Of a stretch of 64,000 nt of DNA, positions 12,000 to 24,879 are shown piece by piece. This DNA comes from Antedon mediterranea (Eukaryota; Echinodermata; Crinoidea; Comatulida; Antedonidae), in assembly GCF_964355755.1 (NCBI RefSeq), contig NC_092670.1, forward strand, positions 29,933,795 through 29,997,794, in the 5' to 3' direction. The notes beneath the pieces were generated by a model that was not told the DNA's origin, made no database searches, and worked only from the letters and a program-made list of their open reading frames with translations. Each line of letters opens with the position of its first letter. The stretch's first letter is position 1. Made by a program: the position numbers and the translations under genes.

Positions 12000-13443
12000 T
12001 TAGGGATCCTGATACATGTGTTAAGTTCAGTAATTCAGATGTCCTTGCAAACATTGAAGAGAAAGTTGGTCATTTATCTGGTGATCGTAAGGTTGAAATT
12101 GTTAGTTTGATATTTGGAAATCTGCAGTTGTTTTCGGATGTTCCAGGTCGAACGAACTTAGTGGAGCATGACGTTAAGACAGCTGATTGTTCACCAATAA
12201 AACAAAATCCATATAGAGCAAATCCGTTCAAGATGAAGATATTACAAAATGAGATTGATTACATGATTAAGAATGATACCATCGAGCCTAGTTGCAGTGC
12301 TTGGAGTTCTCCATGTATATTAGTTCCGAAGCCAGATAAATCGTATCGTTTTTGTACTGATTATCGGAAGGTTGATGCCAAATCTACTACAGATTCATAT
12401 CCCATACCGAGGATAGATGACTGTATTGATCGTGTGGGTAGTGCTAAGTTTGTCAGTAAATTTTATCTTTTAAAGGGTTACTGGCAAATTCCTTTAACCG
12501 AGCGAAAGAAGTGTCAGCTTTTGTAACTCCCATGGGTCTTTATCAGTATAAAGTCATGCCTTTCGGTTTAAAGAATGCACCAGTCCCGTTCCAGAGATTG
12601 GTTAATGGTATAATTTCAGGGTTGGAGGGCTGTGAAGCTTATATAGATGATTTGGTTGTTTATAGTGATACATGGGATGTTCATGTGCAGAGAATTAAGG
12701 CAATGTTTGACAGGTTGGCAGCTGCAAAGTTGACAGTAAATTTGGTGAAAAGCGAGTTTTCCTGTGCAGAAATTGTGTTCTTAGGTCATAAAGTTGGTTG
12801 CGGAAAAGTGAAACCATTAAGTGCTAAGATTAAGGCAGTCTGTGATTTCCCAGTTCCAAGGAGTAAGCAGGAGATAATGCGGTTCCTGGGAATGGCTGAG
12901 TTTTATCGACGTTTTTGCAGAAGTTTCTCAACGCTTGTAGCTCCATTAACGAATCTGCTGAAAAAGAATGCGAACTTTGTGTGGTTGGAGGAATGCAATA
13001 ATGCGTTCATTAAAATTAAAGCGATGTTATCAAATGAACCGGTGTTGATGGCTCCACAATTTGATAAATAGTTTTCGTTGATGATTGATGCCAGTGATGT
13101 TGGTTCTGGTGCTGTGTTGGCGCAAACAGACGAGAATGGTGTTGATAAGCCTGTGTGTTTCTACTCGAGAAAATTCAATCAGCATGAGAAACGTTATTCT
13201 ACTGTTGAGAAAGAGACATTAGCTTTGATGTCAGCGTTAAAGCACTTTGAAGTGTATCTTGGATCTACTCCGTTTCCAATTGTAGTTTGGACTGACCACA
13301 ACCCATTAACGTTCTTGGTAAGAATGAAGGACAAAAATCAACGCCTGTTGAGATGGAGTTTAGAAGTTCAAGAAATGAATCTGGAAATTCATCATATCAG
13401 AGGAAAAGACAATGTTGTAGCTGACGCTTTGTCAAGAGTTTAG
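12000..13443 (+). pseudogene. pol: Reverse transcriptase and RNase H region of pol, broken
   Basis: RT motifs are clear: SSPCILVPKPDKSYRFCTDY, then VMPFGLKNAP, then the catalytic YIDD with its aspartates at 12646-12651, and FLGHKV. The frame shifts by one base near 12500-12512, between the early fingers motifs and the palm. A TAG at 13069-13071 separates RT from RNase H. RNase H follows in the same frame with DASD, the VEKETLAL helix, TDHNPL and a terminal ADALSR. The pol frame ends at 13443 with no integrase downstream, which confirms the rearranged order. Confidence 0.85.
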
Positions 13444-13695
13444 ATAAAACATGCATGAAATGATTTTAAAAGTTTTATTGATTTTAAAAGTGTTTATTTA
13501 ATTATAATATGTTAGTTGTGATAGACTGATGCATTAATGGCATACACGGATTTAAAGTAATTAGAACTTGTGAAAATTTAAAGAAGCAGTTGAAGTAAAT
13601 TCATATCAACGACCTGTTAAAATAACTACTGTATAAGAAAGGATTTAAAATGTTATAGTAAACAGTTATAAGTTTAATCATATCAAACTTTCTTT

Positions 13696-13725
13696 AAGTG
13701 GGGGTGTGTGATGAGTTTGTCACAC
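13696..13725 (+). other. Polypurine tract and start of 3' LTR
   Basis: The tract AAGTGGGGGTG at 13696-13706 is followed by TGTGATGAG, a TG start expected of an LTR. The first bases form a small palindrome (TGTGA ... TCACA). The far end of this LTR was not located. Confidence 0.5.
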
Positions 13726-13759
13726 GGAAGTGAGCCCTCTAGAGTAAAAGAGGGGGAGA

Positions 13760-14580
13760 TGAATAAAGATGGACGACAACTACAACGTGTTTTGTTCTTA
13801 TTGTTGGTTTCAGCCTAACGAGCGAGCCCGTAACAGTAGTTGTACTAAGATGACATCGGGTATGAAGCGTCTCACATACACACAGAGCCAAAATTGGATC
13901 TTGGACTTGCACAGTGTATGGACTCTAACCTTACGGTTTTCATTAAATATACCATTTCATGCTATCATTCTAAATAACTAATTTTCTACCTATTGCATTC
14001 CTCTTTTTTCATTCCATCCATCTTATCTTGGTGAAAAGGGAGGATACTACATTTTCCTCCTCTGAGTTTATAGCCTCTCTACTCGAACACAAATAAGAAC
14101 ACAAATAAGATAGTTTAACAAGAAAATTCTAATCATGTATTTTACCGCCATTTTTCATTTCTACATTTTAATTAACATCGTATCTAAAATTTTAAATGAG
14201 AAAATATATGGTTAATACTGAATTCTGGCATCTTATTATGTAAATATACCTGTATTTTAACTACTTTAAACACTTACTTTTAATTGTCACAAATGTACTT
14301 ATATGTATATAATATATTCATCAATGAGAATTTAAATAAACGTGAGAAGAACTCACACAAGACAAACAAATAAAATATACATAGGGAGTCTATTTATCTG
14401 TATGTTTTAGAACCAATTGCTTAGACCTTCAATGGTCTTTAATTACAAAAGGCTTATAGTGTTATTTAGTGACTTAGCCTATGATGGTCCGACACATTTC
14501 ATAGCCGGAAATCTTGATTTCCTCCTGGTCTATTTGGGTAACATATTAAGTTCAAATATCAGCTAAATTTATTATTAATA
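13760..14580. other. 3' LTR remainder and AT-rich spacer, no gene seen
   Basis: The first few hundred bases are probably LTR. The 70-codon frame at 13769 has no recognisable motif and lies in that LTR. The rest is AT-rich with no supported feature. Confidence 0.4.
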
Positions 14581-14584
14581 TTTT

Positions 14585-14760
14585 TTTAACTACTACTTGG
14601 GTGGGTGAGGGCATGTGGCGCAGTGTGTTGGACAATGTGTTGGACTACTGATCGTGTGTTTTATTAAAAAGAAATTACTGGGATAATAATGTTCACCGCT
14701 TAGAGGTTTCACAACATTAGGGGCTATATAAATCCAGGATATTATTATTAGGCCTACTTA
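14585..14760 (+). mobile_element. SINE-like element
   Basis: A possible tRNA-type A box (TGGCGCAGTGTGTTGGA) begins near 14614. The element ends in GGGCTATATAAATCCAG followed by an ATT-rich tail (about 14720-14750), a tail style common in invertebrate SINEs. The B box is not clear, so the assignment is tentative. Confidence 0.45.
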
Positions 14761-15689
14761 ATGACCTAAAAAGAAATTCAATGTTTTCGTAAAACTAAAA
14801 ATTATTACTTATTATAATTATTAAAAAAAAATATTGAGAACAAACTCACTGCTCGTTTTATCTCTGTACTAAACCATACTATTCTCAAATTAAAAATGAC
14901 AAATACAGCCAAACTGATGATGATTTGTTTGTTTGTTTTTTTAGATTTGTATCGCATAATCATATACATGTCATTGAACCTTTCACTTTTGTAAACTGCA
15001 CCGAACTGTCAGAGCAGTAGGTTTTCTTAAAAATACAATAACTCATTGACTAATTGATTTAGTAGATCAACATAACTTAATTTGATGAGATAAATGTTTA
15101 AGATAATATGTTCCCTGATCACTATACATGTTAGAAAGTGCATGCAAAAAATGAGACCACAAATTAAACTTAGCCCCCTCCTATGTCCTAGTCAGGTTTA
15201 AAATTACTATGACTGAATGTAATACTCAACATATATTTCTATCACTTTTTGATTTTCAGGGATATTAGATTTAATAAAGAACACCAAGAGCTTATTGAAA
15301 ATACATTTGCATTTAAATCAAGTTTTTCCGTTAAATTGTAAGTAAAAAGAATAATATGGCATCTCGTTTTTTTGTTAGGTTGTGAGTAACTCTAAAATAT
15401 AAGGGTATTATAATGATATAGACCACACATACTTATCTAACAATATCTACATTTTATTCCTTGGAAATTTAAAATATACGGTAATGCCATTGATTTAGAA
15501 TATTTTACATATATAATACATTTTGCAAAACATAATTCTGCATCATTACGCAAATGAAAACAATGATATCTATTTTTATGACCTAATTTATACTCATCTT
15601 TGAATAGGATTATTGGATATAACGTCCAAGTAATATCAACTGAAACATTTAAAAATGTATCAGATGGAAGCTACCTGTGAGTAAATATT

Positions 15690-15890
15690 TATGCTAGATT
15701 GTAGTCGGTAGGTGTGTATGTGTGTTAGATTGTAGTGGATTGGTGTGTATGTGTCGTGCTATAGATTGTATTGGGTTGGTGTGTATGTGTGTAGTGTTAG
15801 ATTTTAGTGTGTGGGTTGGTGTGTATGTTTGTCGTGTTAGATTGTAGTGGGTTGGTATGTATGTGTGTCGTGTCGCTATATTAATTAAAT
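15690..15890. repeat. Minisatellite, GT-rich, about 40-bp units
   Basis: Imperfect units of the form GATTGTAGTGGGTTGG followed by TGTGTATGTGTG repeat about five times, inside an intron of gene B. Confidence 0.7.
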
Positions 15891-17861
15891 TAATATTACA
15901 GTGAAATCATTGCGTTTGGAATTTTAGATATTTTTTGGAGATATTCATAAACTTCATGTTTAATGTCGTTTTATGATCTAATATTGTATTTAATAACAAG
16001 TTAAGAAGCATACCATCAAGGGCTTTCCAAGGCGGAAACATAGAAGAGATGTAAGTTTTGTATATATTATCTTTTTCTGTTTTCAATAACGGAAAATTGC
16101 ATAACATTTGAATGGATTGAATTAAAAGTGTTACCATCAAATAGCCAAAAATAATTAGTAGAACTTTTATTACTTTTGTACAGTATGTATTTTGTTTCTG
16201 TTTCATTTATTATTTTTGCACGAACGATCACAGATCACTTTGACGTTAACATACTAAGATATATATAAATATAAATTCACCACCAAATTGCCTACCAGCA
16301 AGGATGCTCTAAAATCTTCCCAGACACTATATATTTGCATTTCGATTTACACTATAAGTATGACTGAATGTCACGATTAATATGTATCATATTTACTCAT
16401 CAAGTCAATCGAGTCTAATCTAAGTTGTTAAGCACCTTATATTTAAGACTAGTTTTCATACATTAAAAAAATGGCATTGGCCATTTTGATCAACAGCCTA
16501 TTGCCAGTTCATCAATTATTTGCCGATGCTTTTTTCACTGTATGGGGCGCTTCCAATATACTGCATATATCATAATTATATATCTCAACAATTCGCTTAC
16601 ACCAGACACTCAATTATACATTTTGCTCTAAAGACAAGTTTCATCAAATGACTTATTGTCCAGAAGTACCATTTTAAACCTTTTAACCGTGACCTTTCCC
16701 GCCATTTTCCGACAAACGTTTTCATTAGAGAAAACATAAACAGCCTAGAAATTGTAGTGCTACCATGTTGTTTGTTTCAAATGACGTCCCACCATTTGAT
16801 GGGTTAATTAGAAAATGTGTTTTCAGTTTCAAAAATCACGTGAACGCAAGTAGTAATTCTTTGATCATAGCCATTAATCGCCACGTTCTTAATGTGTCAG
16901 CAATGCATATCCAGTAGAATGCCTTGTTGCATTGACTTCATATTTATATATTTTGTCTGTTATTCTGTACAATCTCAATTCTTTTTTTATCTGTACATTG
17001 AGTTCTTAGATTAAGCTTTTTTTGCTATGGCTATATCGTGGTATCCATGGATTCCGAAATAAAAAGATGAATGCACGAATACCCATCAAAAGCAAAAAAA
17101 AATATTTGCAGGTTAACGACAACGATATCAAGATGAAACTATACTTTTTGTCAAAGCATATGATATCATTGAGTTGTGTAGTAAACCAACGAATCAAAAT
17201 CCATCTGATTGATGAATATAATTATTTCTTTCAGTAATCTTTCAGATAACGATATAACCTTTATACACAAGGACGCATTTATTGCATTGGATAGTATTTT
17301 AGTTCTGTGAGTATCTATCTCTTTTTAAATAACTTTAATTTTTTTGCTTAATATACTTGTTTAAACTAAATATATAATACATTGATAATATACTATTTTG
17401 TTATTGTTTAGTTAAAAATGGACTCATACTGGTGGTTATGTACCTACTAATTAGGCAACCCAACCTTTACCTACTCCTACACCTTCCACATTGTAGAGAT
17501 GTACACATAAATATTAAACTGTTAAACATATTGGAAATACTGTGTTGACATACCACAATAGCATTGTTTATAAACTGCATGCAGGTTCATTTGCTCAAAC
17601 TATGTTAATCAGTTTATCTTACGTATCATACAATTATAATTTTTGAAGATTGCTTGGTTATAACAGACTGACTGAAATACCAATCTTATATGGTATCATG
17701 AGATACGATGGTACATTGTGAGTTTAATGTTGTTTTATTAATAGCCTTTATTGTAGAATTGATTTAATAGAAGTACGTGTCATCAAAACAAAACATCTAA
17801 TCATACATATACAGTAATCAAATTCTTGTGTTAGAGTCCTAATATCAGGATAGGCTACATT

Positions 17862-17910
17862 CACCCGATTCTGTAGCTGTTAGTACACTCAACGTGGACA
17901 GAATCGGGTG
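17862..17910. repeat. Short inverted repeat, MITE-like
   Basis: The 13-nt arms CACCCGATTCTGT (17862-17874) and ACAGAATCGGGTG (17898-17910) flank a 23-nt loop. Related sequence occurs in the hairpin at 3057-3174. Confidence 0.55.
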
Positions 17911-18159
17911 CTACATTTTGTGTTATTTTCTAATAATTATTGTTTAATTGCTAGCTCATGGAAAAAGGTGCAGTTATTCTTATTCCCAAATCTAAAGAAT
18001 GTAAATTTATACACAATGACCTCGGACCTATCTCTCTTACTAGCTTGAGTATTCGAATAATTTGTAGTTAAATGGGTGGTTGAATATATTACAGGTAAGT
18101 TAATTTTTCCCGACAATTTAAAGTAGAAACAAATTTTCAACCTCTCATTACCCTATAAA

Positions 18160-18830
18160 CATGATTGACACGGTCCTTTACTTGAATGTGGAGGAACATA
18201 ATGTTAACCTTTGCGGAATTGATTTTACAAAAGCTTTCGACCTTATCAATAACTCGATTCTTATTAAATAATAATAATTAAACATCGGGGTGAGGTCCAA
18301 TCATCTACAATTTCCTCACTGATCGTACCATAATACCATATATAGCCAGTGCTTGTTGTTCTTTATGTGTGGTGCAACAAAAATAATTTGATTTCAAGCT
18401 TTCTAAATTCCACGTGATGTCCCTTAATTTCCTCAAACCTGCCTTTTTTTTACTAAATGGAACAGAACTTGATATGGTGAACCACATGAAACTTCTCGGC
18501 GGTGGCACCATATCCACCTAATTTGAAATGGGATCTCAAAACTGATGAGATAATCTTTCAGTCATCCGGAAGATTGTTTACCTTGTAAAAGTCAATAATG
18601 ACCTTATTACTGTTTATGTCTCTTATATTAGGCCATCTTAGAATAAGCTTGTCATATGGTATGGTGCTATTACAAAGAAAATTGCCAGTATGTTCAATAA
18701 TATTAAGAGTTGCATACATTATTTATGACAATGCCCTAATTTCCACCGGGTAACCCTCACTCGTGGCAAGAAGAGACTCTCTTGTTTTGTCATTTGGTAA
18801 AGAGTTTAATAAAAGTTGGGAAACTTTCTA
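18160..18830 (+). mobile_element. Degenerate LINE reverse transcriptase fragment
   Basis: The + strand contains broken RT-like peptides in order: CGIDFTKAFDLINNSIL (about 18214-18265), then IYNFLTDRT in another frame (about 18304-18330). Near 18480-18540 comes an MKLLGG/DLKWDL-like piece, and near 18605-18660 a VYVSYIRP piece. These match the middle and end of non-LTR retrotransposon RTs of the jockey/CR1 type. Stops and frameshifts are frequent. It lies in an intron of gene B. Confidence 0.7.
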
Positions 18831-21800
18831 TATATATATATATATAACACCACATGCATAGAACACATGCTATTTATACTGAAAATGTATTAATTAATTT
18901 AAAACGATAAAATGAGGAAATCTGTGAGAATGAGAAAAGGTCGCCCCAACCGAGATATATATAATATATACATTTAAAAATGTACTGTAATTCATTTTCA
19001 CCTGGATTCATTTAAAACATTTAATATAGGCCTAATAATTTAAAAAGAAATGTAAAAATTAATTGTATATACTGTTTCATTTCATGTATTTTTGTATGAA
19101 TGTTAACTTTCTTTTAAACTTGCAAAATTCTATGTGTTTTGAAGTATTTGCTAACATAGGTTTTCAGCCATTAATAAGTGCTGCCTTGTGTATGTTTTTT
19201 AAATAAATATACTGAAATAAATAAATAAATTTACTTTAGATCCACATGTATATACATCAATCATGCCGAATTGGCACTGACGTAAAGAAAACAGATAACA
19301 ACAATAACCCTCACACCATATCAATTTTAAATTAGAAATGATTACTTATTTGAATAACATTTTTTTTCATCAGAACAAAAATGATAATAGCAGTATTATT
19401 TTCTAACCAACATATTGATGAGTAACTGGTTACTATACTATTTAAAATAGTAAATATTATATTATGTTAATTATGTTTTAGAGATTTAAGCTGGAACAAT
19501 CTGTCATCTTTAGAAGGCCATCAATTACCATCAGTTACAAATTTACTCATCAACAAAAATCAAATTCAACGCATCTCAAAAACCGCCTTTGCCAATATGA
19601 CATCTCTTAAATCTTTGTAAGTACCCAACAAAAATAAATCCAGGGATAACAATGTTTGTTTCAACTATCTATATTCTACTCTTGTTTTAGACTGTATGTT
19701 GCATGTGTTCAAATTGAATGCTCCAAAGTTGAGTTTTCATCAAACCATATCTTTTATATTAATCTATATATATTAGAATGTTCTTTGCCGGTCTCCATTG
19801 AGATCCAGCCACTGATACCCACAGCCTTGTCATTTTTCAGTAATTTACCTTTGGATTTATATATACTTATATATATATATAAAAGTAAAATGTACTTATT
19901 TAGTGGCTATAAAAACAACTTTCAACTTTGTTTCCAACTTTATAGGTTTTACATCGTATGAGAGGGTTTTTTCAAAATGGCCGCCTATATCATATCTTAA
20001 CCGCTTACTCCAGAAACTCAATGATCTCAAATCGTTTATAATACATATTTATTAATGACACGTTTCATCAAATGATTACAAGAAATACCATTTCACATTT
20101 AATTATGTGGCTATGATGATGTAACAAAAATTGTTCTGCCATTGTACATTTGTATGATGTCATGAGATTTACGAGATCTAATATTATGGAAGTAGACCAA
20201 ATAAAGACATAGAGATATATTTTTTTAGATTTCTTGTACGCAACTACATAACATTTATCGAAGAAGGGGCGTTCAGTCAAACTAACCTTTTCTATTTGCA
20301 AGTTATTTTATATTTTCTTTATTATGTTTTGTAACCCTGTACAACTGTACTCTTGCGTATACTCAATAATCATGATGATTATTTTTAATTTAACATATTA
20401 GAGATGTTTCACAACCTAAATATATCTATTTTTCTAAGTTAGTAATTTAAAAATCTTTTTTGCATGGCAACGAATGTTGAGGGCTCCCCTTCCTGCAATG
20501 TGTAACTCCGTGGGATGTGTCAGAAAAAAGATAAATTTTCATGAATTCCAAGATTGTTCGTTTAAATAACATAATTCAATGTATTGTTCCATCCTTGCAT
20601 GCGTCAGTCAATCAAAGAGCGTTTTAATTCTTAATAACCAATCACAGTCAAGGATTCACAAACTCGTGGTAGAAATTTTAGCAACCAAACACTTTAATAA
20701 AACCAATTTCAATTAATTGGATTTAAAGATATTCCTAAAGTTGTTACAATGGTAGCTGATTTATTACCCAAATGACGTGATTCAGTTTAGCGGTTTGTTT
20801 ACAAAAGCGCAGTAAAGAATGTCGATTTAATTAATTGCAAAATACACCTACGACGCTGCGCCGTTATCCTAGACATTATTATTGTCGCTAGAATTCAAAC
20901 GTTTAATTCATTTTTCATGATTTTAACTTTGTAGATTCATTTATGGTAATGGAATTACAAAGATCAACAATCAATCATTAACAACCAAAAACACGACACT
21001 GGAATACACGTGAGAATTATTTTAATTGCATTAAGAGTCTAAAAGCTAAAATATAGTAATTGATAATAAGTGTATGTAGTTTAATACTTATTATTGTTTG
21101 AGCAATTCTTTTAAACAACAGCTTGCAAAGATAGGCTATCTTGAGGTATTGAGTATTTTGTTGCCTTGGTTTTACTTTGTAATAAAAAAAAAAAATAATA
21201 AATAAATATTCGTTTATTCAGATTTTGTTGTAAATACATAGCTAATGTTTTACCACCATTTCTAATTTTTCTTCAGATATTTATTTGACAATCCGTTAGA
21301 AGATATCGGTGAAAATGCTTTATCACATATGGCAGAAAAGGGAACCATGTATGCCTGTCAAAATACTAATTATATTTTGCTACTCAGAGACTGCGGCAAT
21401 TAACAAACTCATAGAATAATAAATAAAGACGCATACAACATAGGTTCTTGCTTAAATAGTTTAATTAGTAAATGAACATTTACCCATGTAAAACTGCACA
21501 TAAAAGTCATAAGCAAATATAACAGAGAGGATGCTTGATCAAAGAGGTCGAAAACCCGCCCTCTCCGTTCTCAAAATAGAATTGTGTTCCCAACCCAATT
21601 CTTGATTATCGTATTATAATCAAAGTCTTTACGATCACAATGATATTAGAACAGTATATAATATTGTCATTTCATATACTAGACTTACCATGAACCCTAT
21701 ATATCATCGTATTTGTTGTTAGTGTATGTTGATATCATTCGTTTTTATCTCTATAATCAACTTTAATTTGTTTTCTAGATATCTTAGCTGTGGTGATCTT

Positions 21801-22478
21801 CGATCGTTTCCTTCAAACATTAAACAAAATATTAACATGTAAATACTGATTTATAATTGTACATAAATCAACACATTGCTTTTATTTCCATTTATTGTTT
21901 TCATAATTACGTTTAACAATGGATAACATTATTATTTGTGTGACATTGGCGAGATTTATGTTCATTTTACAAATACAAGTTTCTGTTATGGAACAGACGC
22001 CTGTATTTCACTGATATACGTTATTTCAATACTCATAGAGGACTTGTAACACATTTATTATTTTAATGTCATTATACAATTTTCAAATAACACTTTTTTC
22101 AGTATTTGTGTTAAAGAAGGTACAATAATTGATATGCAGCTTGACAAAGTATCGTTTAAATATGTTGCCACCGAAATTGGTTTGGCATGTAATGCCTCAA
22201 CGGGCCAAAATGTGAAAAATGCCCACCAGGTAACACCTACTTTTTTACTTTTGTGGGATCTTCCCACATTTATTCTATCGTAAAAAAAATCATACCGGAT
22301 CATAGACATTGTAGTCATTCCAGAAAACCCACCCCCCCCCCCTCCCTCCGCACGCAACCCAACATTTAGGTCTTGCTAAATACACACTAAATGCCGAGAG
22401 TGTAAACATTTTAATTTTACCACCACGTTAAGTGTATATACAAAAAAGGCTGATCTTGTTGCATTGACTTGTTTATAG

Positions 22479-22916
22479 GTGGCTTCTATCAAGATCTACG
22501 AGGAGTTATTGAAATGGGTGGTTTTAGAGAATCCTGTTAGCAATGTCCGATTGGAAGTTTCTTGAATCATGCACGAGCGACATATATTGCCGATTGCAAG
22601 ACGTGTCCATCTGGGACTAAAACCAATACATATGCCAATCTAACTGCTTGTTATTACCTTGACAATTTCCATCGTTCCACGTAATCTTTATTGTATTACA
22701 TTTGTTCCTTGAACCAATGAAGAAGAAATCCGAGCAGAGATTTCAACAGTTGACATTAACCTTTATAGTTGTTAATGTATCGATTGGGGCGATTGTAAAC
22801 TTGGACCAGACTGGCAATGGAGATAATGTCATCGAATTACTTCACAAGATTACTCCTATCATTCTACTCATGCTGAACGTTTCCATCATGCTTGTCGTAG
22901 TCGGTAATATATTGTA
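22479..22916 (+). pseudogene. Gene B membrane exon with large internal deletion
   Basis: The exon begins with the family's GGFYQD cysteine repeat but has TAG at 22538-22540. At about 22676-22685 the sequence jumps from the cysteine-rich part (after DNFH) directly to the sixth membrane segment. This removes about 1.3 kb compared with gene A. The last two membrane segments follow intact in sequence. The donor after the final membrane segment reads GTAATA. Confidence 0.85.
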
Positions 22917-22929
22917 TCATACTTAAATT

Positions 22930-24700
22930 ATGTAAGTAAGCAGAGAGAATGATGCACTGTTGAGTTTATTAATCTTGAATAATTTGTAACTTGACTACCA
23001 CAAGTTACGATGTTGGTTTTTATGACTTTACACGTAGTCTGACAAATAACAAATTACATGAAAGACTATGAAGTGTAAAACCGTTGTCTGCAAAAAAAAA
23101 AAACAACATTTCATCTGCAGAGAGCGGAAGCCGTAAACGTAGTCTTGTTTTACGAGTAAAAGCATGTGTGTGAAGGGCTCACTTGAAACAATGAAAAGTA
23201 ATTTGGCCAACTGCAAATTGTCGTTGTCGCTTACGTAAATTTGACTGGATTTTATATTATTCAGCTATCAGAATTACACATACATATCAATGCAATACTG
23301 ATATTATTTTATTTGTCCATAGTAATATAAATACATTTGAAACTGGCATGAAATATAAAAAAAAAGATATACTACACAAATTCAGAAGATTAGCAACAAA
23401 ACAAAATAATATACATTAAAAGCTAGGTTATGTATAATACATACAGATTAAAAGATTTTATCATAAAATCATTAAAACTATTAAAAATACAATATTAAAA
23501 AGTAAGAATTGCACAATTTTACGTTAACACTACAGTTTCCTATCTTTTTTGCCGTGAGTTATCAAATGTATGACGTTGGCTATAAAGGCGTAACGGGATC
23601 GGTTTGTTCTTGTCTTAGGGATGTAATGCCAAATGAAGTGACATTGCCAAATGAGGTTCGCGTGGTCTGTATCGCACAAGGCTAGGTCACTTAATTTGGC
23701 AGCACGTTTCTGGCGAGCTAATCGTTAAATATTGATATTATTATTTCCAAATAAACACAAACTGAAAATTATTACCTGAGTATTTCTAACCTAATAATCT
23801 TTGCTCATTGTATGAAATTAAACCATTATAACTGCAACATACGACGAAAATTTACGATTTTAGTGTAAAAAAACGAAGGCACTGTCATCTTTAAATATAG
23901 AAAACACGACATGCATGATGGGAAGCCTACCGACCCCTTTCTAAACAGCTGGAAAAGCAGACTCGTTTTAGCGCCAAAGGGAAGTGTCTGAAGTCACGTC
24001 TGCATGTATGCGGACATGGTCTGGGACAATTTGCCTTTGGCGCTAAAACGTTGAGTGTTTGAGTTATGGGACGCCATTTCTGCATTTTTTCCTAGTAATA
24101 TTTTGATTTTAAGTTCCTTTCGTCGGTACATTATTCACGTTATTATTTTGTTCGTTTTTATGAATTTCTATGTTTATGTTTTCAAATTAAAATGATTTTT
24201 CGTTGAATATGAATGTATCCCGTTATTCTATTGATTATTATATATATTTTTTTGTTTAACATTGCTTACTATACATGCAGTTTTCTAACCTTTTAGTTTC
24301 ATTTTAAATCATTTCCCGGTGTTTTTATGTATTATGTTATTTATGTTTTTTATTTATAAGTTCTTTAAGAATATGATTTACATGATCACGTTTTTGTCAC
24401 TTATTATACCTAATATAACATTATATTTACTTTGATGTCTGAAACATTAAAACATAAATTCGCAATAATGGCGAACCTAAGTCGCAAATTGTTAGTTAGA
24501 TATTCGTTATAATGTCATCATCTCATTTGTTACACGTGTGTGTGTGACTTATAATAAATAAATAAGGGATGGTAGGCCTAAAGGTAGTCGAGGGGAAATT
24601 CATCAAATTGTTTCATCAAAACAATAACTCATAAGGTTGGAAATATTTAGAACATAAATAGATAATGGAACCAAATTTTGCAATAAAGATGAGATATTGC
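22930..24700. other. Repeat-rich, no gene seen
   Basis: The stretch includes an inverted repeat with exact 17-nt arms at 23964-23980 and 24034-24050 (CGTTTTAGCGCCAAAGG and its complement). Near 23600-23710 there are several AATTTGGC/GCCAAAT words like those at 28500-28565. I see no coding region. Confidence 0.5.
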
Positions 24701-24707
24701 GTTGTTC

Positions 24708-24879
24708 TCTTTTGTTATCAATCTTTTTGTAACGTACCGTAATAGAAGGTAAATAAATATTGGTACCTAATTAATTCAGCATTTTCATCAAGTTTTAACA
24801 ATCTTCGATGTCGGAAACATTCCCAATAATAGAGACTAATTTTGCAATATGTTAGATATTTTATTCAGCTGGTACTTTT
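24708..24879. repeat. Left copy of a 172-bp direct duplication flanking a LINE
   Basis: The segment is repeated at 25852-26024 with a single substitution seen (ATATTGG versus ATAATGG). The LINE fragment lies exactly between the two copies. Confidence 0.9.

Larger units (their letters stand above)
8560..13750 (+). mobile_element. Gmr1-like Ty3/gypsy LTR retrotransposon, defective
   Basis: The internal region holds gag, a CCHC zinc knuckle, aspartic protease, integrase, reverse transcriptase and RNase H in that order on the + strand. Integrase upstream of RT is the order of Ty1/copia, but the RT, RNase H and integrase sequence character is Ty3/gypsy. That combination defines the Gmr1 group of deuterostome elements. 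A purine-rich tract precedes a likely 3' LTR start at 13707. I could not find a matching 5' LTR, so the left end (about 8560, just before a GC-richer stretch) is a guess. Several stops and frameshifts make it inactive. It lies between gene A and what remains of gene B, whose N-terminal exons are missing. Confidence 0.85.
14945..22920 (+). pseudogene. Gene B: decayed LRR / multi-pass receptor paralogue
   Basis: Exons or remnants aligned with gene C are: 14945-15016, 15260-15337, 15608-15676, 15982-16050, 17235-17306, 17649-17717, 19482-19616, 20229-20297, 20935-21009, 21277-21348, 21779-21838, 22103-22229, 22479-22916. No equivalents of the signal-peptide exon or the next four LRR exons were found. 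Damage includes an acceptor changed from AG to AA at 15980-15981 and a cysteine-rich exon shortened to 127 nt (176 in A and C), which shifts the frame. The membrane exon has an in-frame TAG at 22538-22540 and has lost about 1.3 kb at about 22680. Its matching last exon is at 29324. The 69-nt exon at 20229 ends at a GC donor (GCAAGT). It is a pseudogene, though most LRR exons remain open. Confidence 0.8.
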
